Shown here piece after piece: positions 1 to 6,708 of a stretch of DNA of 9,903 nt. The stretch lies in contig CALCJH010000054.1 of NCBI GenBank assembly GCA_937967775.1, positions 1-9,903 of the forward strand. Reading direction: 5' to 3'. This DNA comes from an uncultured bacterium. GTDB taxonomy: Bacteria; Armatimonadota; UBA5829; DSUL01. The number at the start of each line of letters is the position of its first letter. Positions within the stretch are counted from its first letter, which is position 1. Position numbers and translations under genes: made by a program. Under the pieces are notes generated by a model. It saw nothing but the letters and a program-made list of their open reading frames with translations, was not told the DNA's origin and did no database searches.

Positions 1-1
1 C

Positions 2-814
2 TACAGCCTTCTGGAAGAGATGGTGGACCGCGGCTTCCAGACAGGCTCCGGCGACGCCTGGGTGACAATCGGGGCGGCCAAAATCTTCGCGGACGGGGCT
101 CTGGGCGCGCGGACGGCCGCCCTGTGGGAAGATTACGCGGACGACCCGGGAAACCGGGGGATGATGCTGATCGAACAGGCCGAGCTGACCGATATGATCA
201 AGCACGCCCAGTCGCACGGATTCCAGACGGCCACACACGCCATCGGCGACCGGGGGGTGGATATCACCGTCAACGCCATCGAATCCGCCTGCGCGCACCA
301 GAATAACCGCCTGCGCCACCGCATCGAGCACGCATCTCAGATGACCCAGAAGGCTCTGGTGAGGATGGCGCACTACACCATTCCGGCTGCCGTGCAGCCC
401 CAGTTCATCATCACGGACTTCTGGACACGCCAGCGGGTGGGGCCGGAGCGCTACCGCTGGTCCTATCCCTTCAAGACGATGCTGCGCGCCGGAGTGCCGC
501 TGGCCATGTCCAGCGATTGCTACGTGGAGCGCCTGGACCCCTATGAGCTGATCCACCGTGCGTGGGTGCGCGATGAGCACTCGCGCGAGGAGGCGCTGAC
601 TCCGTTCGAGACCATGCGGGCCTATACCCTGGGCAGCGCGTTCGCCGGGCACCGGGAGAACGATCTCGGCTCCATCGAGGAAGGGAAGCTGGCCGATCTG
701 GTGGTGTACCCGGAAAATCCGTTCGACCTCTCGCAGGAGGACATTCTGCAGCTGCGGCCTGAGTTCACCATTGTGGGCGGGCGGCGCCACCAACCTACCC
801 TTCCGCTTCTCTGA
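2..814 (+). CDS. Amidohydrolase, YtcJ-like (amidohydrolase_3 family), 5'-truncated by window edge
   Basis: This is a metal-dependent hydrolase of the amidohydrolase superfamily; the substrate cannot be told from sequence. The reading frame is open to the left edge, so the ATG at 20 is probably internal: six in-frame residues (YSLLEE) precede it. About 270 residues remain of a family usually near 530-560, so this is the C-terminal half. Visible family signatures, numbered from the Met at 20, are KIFADGALGARTAAL (21-35), HAIGDRG (H73), RHRIEHA (H104), and MSSDCYVERLDPY with the catalytic-type Asp at D166. The last part, GSIEEGKLADLVV, is the usual return to the small beta-sandwich that closes these proteins. 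SSDCYVE replaces the more common GSDWPV, which may reflect a different substrate pocket. The stop is at 812-814, and no strong terminator follows before the next gene. Family assignment is firm; specific function is unknown. Confidence 0.9.
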   Translation, partial: YSLLEEMVDRGFQTGSGDAWVTIGAAKIFADGALGARTAALWEDYADDPGNRGMMLIEQAELTDMIKHAQSHGFQTATHAIGDRGVDITVNAIESACAHQNNRLRHRIEHASQMTQKALVRMAHYTIPAAVQPQFIITDFWTRQRVGPERYRWSYPFKTMLRAGVPLAMSSDCYVERLDPYELIHRAWVRDEHSREEALTPFETMRAYTLGSAFAGHRENDLGSIEEGKLADLVVYPENPFDLSQEDILQLRPEFTIVGGRRHQPTLPLL

Positions 815-963
815 TCCACCTCCAGCACGGGCCTTCCTTGCACCGATAATGTGACCCGGTTGACTGGCTGCGGAGGCGTCTTCCGGCGTCCGTGCGGCCG
901 GGCCGGGAGACTACCTCGGCACGTGTCCGCCTTCCCCGTCATAAATACCGGTTCTTCACCGAT

Positions 964-972
964 TGGTATAGA
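964..972 (+). promoter_or_regulatory. Possible extended -10 promoter element before the STAS gene
   Basis: TGGTATAGA at 964-972 fits an extended -10 (TG-N-TATAGA, four of six matches to TATAAT), 48 bases before the ATG at 1021. I see no convincing -35 at 16-18 bases upstream. The gap 815-1020 has no gene and nothing else that I can defend. This is a weak candidate. Confidence 0.25.
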
Positions 973-1020
973 GCGGCGGCCGGGCTTCCCAATAATAAGG
1001 TTGAGGAGAGTCCTGATACG

Positions 1021-1491
1021 ATGCTCTTCAAGCACTCATCGGAAAACCGCAGCGGAGCCGCCCCCACGGATGGCGGCTTGCAGCACGGGCCACAGGATAC
1101 TTTTAGGGTTCTGATCAAGAACATGAGCGGGGTGCCGGTGCTGGAGGTGTTCGGCGAGATCAACAGGACCACGGTCCGGATGATCGAACGGACAGCCTCC
1201 GAGCTGGCGAAGGCGGGGCACTATCATCTGGTGCTGAACATCGAGAACGCAGCCGTCGCCAACTCGCGGGCGCTTGCGCCGCTCTCTCGTCTGTTGCGCG
1301 AGGTAAAGAGACATTACGGAGGAGTGATTCTCGTAACACGCCTGGAGCAGGTCGGGCAGAGGATCTCACGGGAGCTTCAGGGGCTGCTGCAGTTTTGCGC
1401 TTCCGAAACGGAAGCGCTGCTGAAGATCAAGCGGCTGCCGGTCGTCGCCTGCTGGGACACCCGCTCAACCACCGCCAGGCTGGCGGACTAG
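1021..1491 (+). CDS. STAS-domain protein (anti-sigma factor antagonist-like)
   Basis: This 156-residue cytoplasmic protein is mostly a single STAS domain (about residues 28-137) behind a polar, probably disordered 25-residue N-terminus. The pattern FRVLIKNMSGVPVLEVFGEINRTT matches the first STAS strands and the G-E-[IL] turn. LVLNIENAAVANSRALAPL matches the strand and loop that carry the phosphorylatable serine in SpoIIAA-type proteins. Here the serine is kept (S82), but the preceding Asp is Asn (N81) and the following S-G is R-A. STAS proteins usually bind partner kinases or anti-sigma factors; none is encoded in this window. The ATG at 1021 is chosen because GAGGAGAG lies at 1003-1010; the frame is open further upstream to 892, but without an SD or a conserved domain. 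The downstream zinc-ribbon gene starts three bases after the stop, so the two are surely cotranscribed. The fold is likely; the regulatory role is inferred. Confidence 0.8.
   Translation: MLFKHSSENRSGAAPTDGGLQHGPQDTFRVLIKNMSGVPVLEVFGEINRTTVRMIERTASELAKAGHYHLVLNIENAAVANSRALAPLSRLLREVKRHYGGVILVTRLEQVGQRISRELQGLLQFCASETEALLKIKRLPVVACWDTRSTTARLAD
1472..1486 (+). promoter_or_regulatory. Hairpin over the ribosome-binding region of the zinc-ribbon gene
   Basis: CCGCCA-GGC-TGGCGG is a perfect six-base-pair stem with a three-base loop. It ends three bases before the TAG of the STAS gene and nine bases before the ATG at 1495. The right arm contains GGCGG, the only SD-like purine run at a usable distance (about 7-8 bases) from that ATG. 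A ribosome finishing the STAS gene would melt the stem, so translational coupling is plausible. The stem is seen directly; its function is inferred. Confidence 0.45.
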
Positions 1492-1494
1492 ACA

Positions 1495-1755
1495 ATGAAC
1501 AGGGATGTCGAAAGTCTCAAAGTGGTGAAGATCCAGAACGCGATCTACTGCGTTCGGTGCAACTTCGCCTACGTCGCGGACGTGCTTCTCACGGATGGGA
1601 ACCGCAAGAAGATGTTCTACTGCTCACGCCGCGACTGCGACAACTGGGTATGCGAGCAGAAGCCCGCTCCGGCGCTGACGGACAACGGAGCGTTCCGGGA
1701 AGAACCCGGACCTGATGAAGACAGCCCGTTCGCCGGCGGGTGGGAGGTTGACTAG
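1495..1755 (+). CDS. Small cysteine-rich zinc-ribbon protein, unknown function
   Basis: This 86-residue protein has five cysteines in a zinc-ribbon arrangement: C19-x2-C22, then 20 residues, C43-x4-C48, and an extra C53. The N-terminal half is basic and aromatic (IYCVRCNFAYV); the C-terminal 30 residues are acidic and Pro/Gly-rich with no cysteine, probably disordered. The second knuckle, YCSRRDC, resembles the CSSRDC of the third zinc ribbon of TopA in the same window. This suggests a rubredoxin-like or topoisomerase-type zinc-ribbon fold, perhaps binding nucleic acid or protein. It starts three bases after the STAS stop codon, and its RBS is weak and covered by a hairpin, pointing to translational coupling. 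G+C content and codon use look like the neighbours, so the gene is probably real. I do not recognise a named family. Confidence 0.7.
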   Translation: MNRDVESLKVVKIQNAIYCVRCNFAYVADVLLTDGNRKKMFYCSRRDCDNWVCEQKPAPALTDNGAFREEPGPDEDSPFAGGWEVD

Positions 1756-1836
1756 AATACATCCGGCAGATCCCGCCGGCTGGGAAGCCACAGGGAATGC
1801 CTTGAACTGATACGCATTTGATGCCGCACGAAGCCC

Positions 1837-1870
1837 GAGGGCCGCGCCTCCTGTGAGAAGCGCGGCCCTC
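1837..1870 (+). terminator. Hairpin, probable terminator of the STAS/zinc-ribbon unit
   Basis: GAGGGCCGCGC (1837-1847) pairs perfectly with GCGCGGCCCTC (1860-1870): 11 base pairs, loop of 12. It lies 82 bases after the zinc-ribbon stop. Only a short pyrimidine stretch (TTCGATT) follows on the plus strand, so it is not a textbook U-tract terminator. Position between converging genes supports the call. Confidence 0.6.
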
Positions 1871-1908
1871 TTCGATTGCCTCGCGCCGGCGCATCCAGAC
1901 TGGAAGGC

Positions 1909-1942
1909 CGGCCCGGTCCAACAGAGGGAGTGGACCGGGCCG
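1909..1942 (-). terminator. Hairpin, probable terminator of the PEP-CTERM gene
   Basis: CGGCCCGGTCCA (1909-1920) pairs perfectly with TGGACCGGGCCG (1931-1942): 12 base pairs, loop of 10. It sits 51 bases beyond the minus-strand stop at 1994. There is no U-tract on either strand (minus strand continues GGCCTTCC), so it may act as a transcript-end stabiliser or a bidirectional barrier together with the hairpin at 1837-1870. Confidence 0.55.
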
Positions 1943-1993
1943 ATCCTTACTCGGGAGCGTCCGTCGTGTCAAACCACGGTCCGCAACCGGTTT

Positions 1994-2836
1994 TCACCCT
2001 CTGCGGGCGCGGAGCAAGACGCCGCTGAAAGCGATAAGTCCGCTGCCAAGTGCGATGAGAGATCCGGGCTCGGGGATGACGGTTGTACCGCCTCCGCCAC
2101 CGCCCGCCGCGATCGCGATGACCGGGATGGCCAGCAGACCGAGCGGGCCAAGCGAGCTGCCACCGGCCACAGCTGCGGGAAGGCTCTCCACCGCCGGAGC
2201 GACCACGGCCTCCGTCACGGTGGGAACGACCGTCTCAGTGATAAGCACCTCGCTGGGCGGCACGATGATCTCAGCCGGCTGAGCGAGCACCTGCGTGATG
2301 ACAGGCTCGGGCTGAACCGGCAGGGCCTCGGTCAACGCGACCTCCGCCGCTTCACCGCTTCCGCCCTGGGCCGCCACCTGCGCCTCGGGCACGCTGGTGG
2401 TCTGCGGGGCGGGCTGCTGCGCCACAGCCTGCGGAAGGTCAGCGCGCAGCGGATTGCCGCACCGCCCGTCAAGCACCGGCTGACCCGTCTTTGTGAAGAA
2501 AACCGGTGTCCCGGCCTTGAAGGTGCGCACCTCCGAGAGGATGCGGTTGCCCTTGCCCACGAACCAGACCCGCGTCCGCAGATCGTTCTGCAGATGACGA
2601 TACTCCAGAGCCGCGAAGCGTCGGGCCACTTCGTCGGCCTTCAGACCGTAGAAGTTCGCATAGCGCTGCCCCACATAGTTGACGCTCTTGACCTGAGCGG
2701 AAAGGGCTTGCGCCGAGTCCACGCGGTCCCGAAGGAAGGAGCCGGGCGGCGTGCGCTCCGCAGAAGCGGGCAGAGACGCCAGCAGGACGGCCAGCCCTGC
2801 CGCTATCGCCGCTGTCGCTGTCGCCATTCGTTTCAT
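1994..2836 (-). CDS. PEP-CTERM sorting-domain protein (exosortase substrate), unknown function
   Basis: This is a 280-residue exported protein. It starts with a Sec-type signal peptide (MKRMATATAAIAAGLAVLLA..., likely cut after ASA at residue 26). Residues about 28-135 form a globular segment that I do not recognise; it ends in a single-cysteine motif DGRCGNPL (C126). A Val/Pro/Glu/Thr-rich linker follows (about 135-225). Next come a hydrophobic stretch (LGLLAIPVIAIAA), a run of six glycines, and the sorting signal VIPEPGS (PEP at 255-257) with a hydrophobic helix and basic tail RARRG. PEP-CTERM proteins are processed by a membrane exosortase and delivered to the surface or exopolysaccharide matrix; no exosortase gene lies in the window. 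The ATG at 2836 is preferred over 2884 because it gives a clean signal peptide and has AGGAG at 2849-2853. It stands alone downstream of trmFO, separated by 362 bases. The sorting call is firm; function is unknown. Confidence 0.85.
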   Translation of the reverse strand: MKRMATATAAIAAGLAVLLASLPASAERTPPGSFLRDRVDSAQALSAQVKSVNYVGQRYANFYGLKADEVARRFAALEYRHLQNDLRTRVWFVGKGNRILSEVRTFKAGTPVFFTKTGQPVLDGRCGNPLRADLPQAVAQQPAPQTTSVPEAQVAAQGGSGEAAEVALTEALPVQPEPVITQVLAQPAEIIVPPSEVLITETVVPTVTEAVVAPAVESLPAAVAGGSSLGPLGLLAIPVIAIAAGGGGGGTTVIPEPGSLIALGSGLIAFSGVLLRARRG

Positions 2837-3198
2837 GACTGGATACCACTCCTGTCTCAACGCGCCGTCCCGGCCGGCGGGCACCCGCCGGGAAGCGCGA
2901 TGGTCTGCTGTCTGTCAGAACGGCATCGCCTCCACCGGGAGCGGGACACGAGCCCCCGCGTCGCGAAGCCGCCTTCAAAACCTCTTTATGAACGCCGGAA
3001 TGCGAAGAACGCGGAGGCCCCGGGCCTCAATGGGCCCGCCAAGCGGATGAGCCTGCCAACACGTCCGCGCGATCCTGACATATTGTCTGTAGAGGATGGG
3101 TGCAAGACGCGTGCCACTCGGCGTCACTTTCGCAAAACCCCGTAATTCGCGCAATTCTTAGAGGAAAGGGAAGGGGGCAGCGCCATACCGGAGGTGAA
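2837..3198. other. Intergenic region between trmFO and the PEP-CTERM gene
   Basis: These 362 bases have no convincing gene on either strand. The minus strand near 2849-2853 carries the SD of the PEP-CTERM gene. A possible promoter lies at 3077-3105. No clear hairpin terminator follows trmFO. GC-rich short inverted repeats (for example CCCGCCGG near 2884-2891) could fold in the leader, but I recognise no known riboswitch class. Confidence 0.5.
3077..3105 (-). promoter_or_regulatory. Weak candidate promoter for the PEP-CTERM gene
   Basis: On the minus strand, TTGCAC (3100-3105) and TATGTC (3077-3082) are separated by 17 bases. The -35 matches four of six, the -10 three of six and lacks the conserved final T. 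It would give a leader of about 230 bases before the ATG at 2836. Read-through from trmFO is an alternative. Confidence 0.25.
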
Positions 3199-4545
3199 TC
3201 ACAGACTGCGGAACGCGAGGTCCGGACGGCTCCGGACGTACGCGCACATTGCCTGGAAGGCGCGCTCGCACGCGGCGGCCCTGCGCTCCGGCTTTTTCAT
3301 CCGCCCGGTCCGCTCCAGGGGCGGCAGAATGCCGAAGTTCGCGTTCATGGGGGCGAAGTCCGGGGACTCCCAGGCGCTGACGTAGCGCAGCAGCGCTCCC
3401 AGCATGGTCTCCGGCGGGGGGATGAAGTCCTCTCCTCCATCGGCGACTGTCAGCCAGGCGTTCACTCCGGCCACCAGCCCGGTCGCCGCCGACTCCAGAT
3501 AGCCCTCCACCCCTACAAGCTGTCCCGCGAAGAGCACATTCGGACGCGATCGCAGTCTGAGCGAGGCGTCCAGAAGGTCCGGCGAACGAAGATACGTGTT
3601 GCGGTGCACCACGCCCAGGCGTAGGAACTCCGCGTTCTCTAGGCCGGGGATCATCCGGAAGATGCGGCGCTGCTCCGGCCAGGTCATCCGTGACTGGCAC
3701 GCCACCATGCTGTAACAGGTGGCTTCACGGTTCTCCTGGCGCAGCTGCACAACGGCAAAAGGACGCCGGCCTGTCCGCGGGTCCCGCAGTCCCACCGGCT
3801 TCCAGGGACCATGCGCCAGCGTGTCGCGCCCCCGACGGGCCACCTCTTCCAGGGGAAGGCATCCCTCGAAGAACCGCGCGTCCTCGAAGTCGTGCAGAGG
3901 GACGGTCTCGGCGGAGCAGATGGCCAGCCAGACGCGTTCGTATTCTTCCTCCGTGAGAGGAAAGTTCAGGTAAGATCCTTCGTCCCGCCCGTAGCGGGAG
4001 GCGCGGAAGCAGCGCTCAAGATCAATGCTGTCGGCCTCCACGATTGGAGCTACCGCATCGTAGAAGAAGAGCCTGTCCGAGCCGGTGACACGGGCAATCT
4101 CGGAGGCCAGCGCATCCGAGGTGAGGGGTCCGGTGGCCACGATGACCACCCCGTCGTCTGGCAGACGCTGCACTTCTCGGCGCTCGATGCGGACCCGGCC
4201 GGTCTCCTCCAGCCGCTGTGACACTTCCCGGACGAACTGCTCGCGATCCACAGCCAGCGCCTCGCCGGCGGGCAGACTGGAGGCGTCGGCGGCATCCAGA
4301 ATGACCGACCCGAGATGGCGCATCTCGCGCTTCAGCTCGCCGCTTGCCGTATGGGGCAGATTGCTCTTGAAGGAGTTGCTGCAGACGAGTTCGGCCAGCT
4401 CGCCGGTGCGGTGGGCTCCCGTAGAGCGAATGGGGCGCATTTCGTAGAGAAGGACGTCCACGCCCCTTGTGGCCAGCTGCCAGGCGGCCTCGCACCCGGC
4501 CAGACCTCCTCCGAGGATCGTCACTTCGCCGCGGCCCGAAGCCAC
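3199..4545 (-). CDS. trmFO: TrmFO: folate/FAD-dependent tRNA (uracil-54-C5) methyltransferase
   Basis: TrmFO makes the T54 ribothymidine in the T-loop of tRNA, using methylenetetrahydrofolate as carbon donor, bound FAD, and NAD(P)H as reductant. At 448 residues it is full family length. The N-terminal Rossmann motif GGGLAGCEAAW (12-22) and YEMRP (34-38) bind FAD. The signature ELVCSNS gives catalytic-type Cys C55, and FFEGCLP gives C229, matching the two functional cysteines of the Bacillus enzyme. SYLNFPLTEEEY, CYSMVACQSRMTWPEQ and GQLVGVEGYLESAATG are further family blocks. The start is GTG at 4545: a near-perfect SD, AAAGGAGG, lies eight bases upstream and the FAD motif follows at once. 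It is 15 bases downstream of topA and in the same frame, clearly cotranscribed. Position next to topA is conserved in many Firmicutes. Confidence 0.97.
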   Translation of the reverse strand: MASGRGEVTILGGGLAGCEAAWQLATRGVDVLLYEMRPIRSTGAHRTGELAELVCSNSFKSNLPHTASGELKREMRHLGSVILDAADASSLPAGEALAVDREQFVREVSQRLEETGRVRIERREVQRLPDDGVVIVATGPLTSDALASEIARVTGSDRLFFYDAVAPIVEADSIDLERCFRASRYGRDEGSYLNFPLTEEEYERVWLAICSAETVPLHDFEDARFFEGCLPLEEVARRGRDTLAHGPWKPVGLRDPRTGRRPFAVVQLRQENREATCYSMVACQSRMTWPEQRRIFRMIPGLENAEFLRLGVVHRNTYLRSPDLLDASLRLRSRPNVLFAGQLVGVEGYLESAATGLVAGVNAWLTVADGGEDFIPPPETMLGALLRYVSAWESPDFAPMNANFGILPPLERTGRMKKPERRAAACERAFQAMCAYVRSRPDLAFRSL

Positions 4546-4553
4546 GAGGCCTT

Positions 4554-4561
4554 CCTCCTTT
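4554..4561 (-). promoter_or_regulatory. Strong Shine-Dalgarno of trmFO beginning in the topA stop codon
   Basis: The minus strand reads TGAAAGGAGG: the last A of the topA stop TGA (4561-4563) is the first base of AAAGGAGG, eight bases before the GTG at 4545. This decides the GTG start and predicts re-initiation by ribosomes finishing topA. Confidence 0.85.
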
Positions 4562-6708
4562 CAGGAGGCAAGCGCCGTCACTTCAGGCGCGTCTTCGCCC
4601 TCCTGCTCCTGCGCCGGGCGGCTGTAACCGCAGTCCCGGCTGGAGCAGCGGATCTCCCGTCCGCGCGACTTGGTGACCTTCTCCACCAGGGGGCTACCGC
4701 AGTCCGGGCAGCTCTCACCAACCGGGCGGTCCCAGAGCACGAACTCGCAGGACGGATACCGGTCGCAGCCGTAGAACACCTTGCCGCGCCTGCTTTTCTT
4801 TTCCAGCAGGTGACCCTCGCCGCACGCGGGGCAGGAGACTCCGGTCTCCTTGCGCTCCTTGATGATGGTCTTGCACTCGGGATACCGGCTGCAGGCCAGG
4901 AACTTGCCAAACCTTCCGTCCCGGATGACCACGTCTCCGCCGCAGTTCGGGCACTTCAGGTCAGTGCGCTCCGGCTCCAGCTTCACCCGCTCCATCTCCG
5001 CGTCTGCGCGCTTCAGAGCCTCCTCGAACGGGCCGTAGAAGTCCGAGACCAGCCGGGTCCATTCGGTGCGGCCCTTCTCGATCTCGTCCAGTCCGGCCTC
5101 CACCCCGGCTGTAAATTTGACGTCCATGATTCCGGGGAAGTGCTCCACCAGCCGGTCCGAGACGGCGAATCCCAGGGCGGTGGGGTGGAAGCGCTTCTTC
5201 TCCAGCCGGACGTAATCTTTCTCCTTGAGGGTGGAGATGATGCCCGCATAGGTGCTGGGCCGCCCAATGCCGTGCTCCTCCAGCGCCCGCACCAGCGTGG
5301 CCTCCGTGTAGCGCGGAGGCGGTTCCGTGAAATGCTGCTCGGGCAGGAGTTTCAGCAGATCCAGCACGTCCCCTTCGGCCATCTGTGGCAACGGTGGGCG
5401 ATCCTCGTCGGCCGGCTCGGCGGGTGTGTCGTCCTGTCCCTCCGAATAGACCCTGCGGAAGCCGTCGAACCTCTGCGTGGAGCCTGTCGCCCGGAACATG
5501 AACCGCCCGGCAGAGATCTCCACCGTCTCCACATCGTAGACGGCCGGGTTCATCTGGCTGGCAACGAACCTCTGCCAGATCAGACGATACAACTTGTAGT
5601 GCTCATCCGACAGATGCGCTTTTAGCGAGTCTGGTTCCCGGTATACCCTGGTGGGGCGGATGGCCTCGTGGGCGTCCTGCGCCGCCTTGGACTTCCGGTG
5701 CGTGCGCGGGGCGGCGGGGAGATACTGGGGACCGTAGTTGTCGCGGATGTAGGCGCGTGCCTCCTCCACCGCCTCGGGAGCCACCCGGGTGGAATCCGTG
5801 CGCAAATAGGTGATGAGACCCACGGAGCCTTCACCGGGAAGCTCCACGCCCTCGTAGAGATCCTGCGCAACACGCATGGTGCGGCTGGCCGTGAATCCCA
5901 GCTTGCGGGCCGCTTCCTGCTGAAGCGTGCTGGTGATGAACGGAGCGGGAGCGTTCCGGACACGCTCCTTGGTCTCCACTTTCGCCACGCGATACTCGGC
6001 GCCGTCCAGTTCCCGGACGATTCCTTCCGCTTGCTCCCCTGTGCCGATCTCGGCCTTCTTGCCGTCAATCTGCGCCAGGCGCGCGTCGAACGGGTAGTTC
6101 TGGCCGTGGGGAGTCAGCGTGGCGGTGATGGTCCAGTATTCCACCGGGATGAACGCCTGGATCTCCCGCTCGCGGTCGCAGATGAGCCGCAGCGCCACGC
6201 TCTGCACCCGTCCGGCGCTCAGCGTCCGTTTGCCGAGCTTTTTCCAGAGCAGAGGGCTCAGGCGGTAACCCACCAGACGGTCCAGGACGCGGCGGGCCTG
6301 CTGCGCGTTCACCCGGTCGTGATCAATGGTGCGAGGGTTCTTGAACGCCTCCAGAACGGCGTCGCGCGTGATGGCGTTGAACTCTATGCGCCGGGCATCC
6401 GGGACGCCCAGCAGCTCCGCCACGTGCCAGGCGATGGCCTCACCCTCGCGGTCCGGGTCCGAAGCCAGATACACCTCGCTGGCCCGCCCTGCCGCCTCTC
6501 TCAGCGCCTTGACCACTTTGGCGCGGTCCCGGGGCACCACATAGCGCGGCTGGAAGCCGTGCTCGATGTCAATCCCCATCTCGCTCTTGGGGAGGTCGCG
6601 AACGTGCCCCATGGACGCCTGAATGTCAAACTCTCCGCCCAGAAAATTCTTCAGCGTCCGCGTCTTCGCAGGCGACTCGACTATGATCAGCGGTTTTGCC
6701 TTTGCCAT
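4561..6708 (-). CDS. topA: DNA topoisomerase I (type IA)
   Basis: TopA relaxes negatively supercoiled DNA by cutting one strand through a 5'-phosphotyrosine and passing the other. The 715-residue protein is complete. The TOPRIM domain has LIIVESPAKT (E11) and SDPDREGEA (D84, D86, E88), the acidic metal site. The catalytic tyrosine is Y301 in GLITYLRTDSTRV. LSAGRVQSVALRLICDRE (from 163) and HEAIRPT are standard family blocks. Three C-terminal four-cysteine zinc ribbons follow: C586/C589/C606/C612, C626/C629/C648/C654 and C667/C670/C688/C693. The ATG at 6708 fits the conserved KPLIIVESPAK start, though its SD (GGGAG) is only three bases away, so initiation may be weak or helped by the leader. 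A strong promoter lies about 260 bases upstream. trmFO follows after 15 bases. It acts on the nucleoid; nothing in the enzyme itself looks unusual. Confidence 0.98.
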   Translation of the reverse strand: MAKAKPLIIVESPAKTRTLKNFLGGEFDIQASMGHVRDLPKSEMGIDIEHGFQPRYVVPRDRAKVVKALREAAGRASEVYLASDPDREGEAIAWHVAELLGVPDARRIEFNAITRDAVLEAFKNPRTIDHDRVNAQQARRVLDRLVGYRLSPLLWKKLGKRTLSAGRVQSVALRLICDREREIQAFIPVEYWTITATLTPHGQNYPFDARLAQIDGKKAEIGTGEQAEGIVRELDGAEYRVAKVETKERVRNAPAPFITSTLQQEAARKLGFTASRTMRVAQDLYEGVELPGEGSVGLITYLRTDSTRVAPEAVEEARAYIRDNYGPQYLPAAPRTHRKSKAAQDAHEAIRPTRVYREPDSLKAHLSDEHYKLYRLIWQRFVASQMNPAVYDVETVEISAGRFMFRATGSTQRFDGFRRVYSEGQDDTPAEPADEDRPPLPQMAEGDVLDLLKLLPEQHFTEPPPRYTEATLVRALEEHGIGRPSTYAGIISTLKEKDYVRLEKKRFHPTALGFAVSDRLVEHFPGIMDVKFTAGVEAGLDEIEKGRTEWTRLVSDFYGPFEEALKRADAEMERVKLEPERTDLKCPNCGGDVVIRDGRFGKFLACSRYPECKTIIKERKETGVSCPACGEGHLLEKKSRRGKVFYGCDRYPSCEFVLWDRPVGESCPDCGSPLVEKVTKSRGREIRCSSRDCGYSRPAQEQEGEDAPEVTALAS

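Noticed and set aside
892..1020. N-terminal extension of the STAS protein
   Set aside because: The frame is open, but there is no SD, the added residues look like non-coding translation, and a GAGGAG sits before the ATG at 1021.
2837..2884. Upstream ATG (2884) for the PEP-CTERM protein
   Set aside because: It would put 16 polar residues before the signal peptide and has no SD; the ATG at 2836 has AGGAG and gives a normal signal peptide.
3020..3062. Sigma-54 promoter for the PEP-CTERM gene (TTGGCAGG...)
   Set aside because: The GG and GC dinucleotides are not at the required ten-base separation in any register I tried.
1853..3145. 430-residue plus-strand open frame
   Set aside because: It lies antisense to the PEP-CTERM gene, is Arg/His/Gly-rich without any domain, and starts within the terminator hairpin. 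A by-product of high G+C.
4315..5625. 436-residue plus-strand open frame opposite trmFO and topA
   Set aside because: Composition is that of an antisense frame and it overlaps two firmly identified genes.
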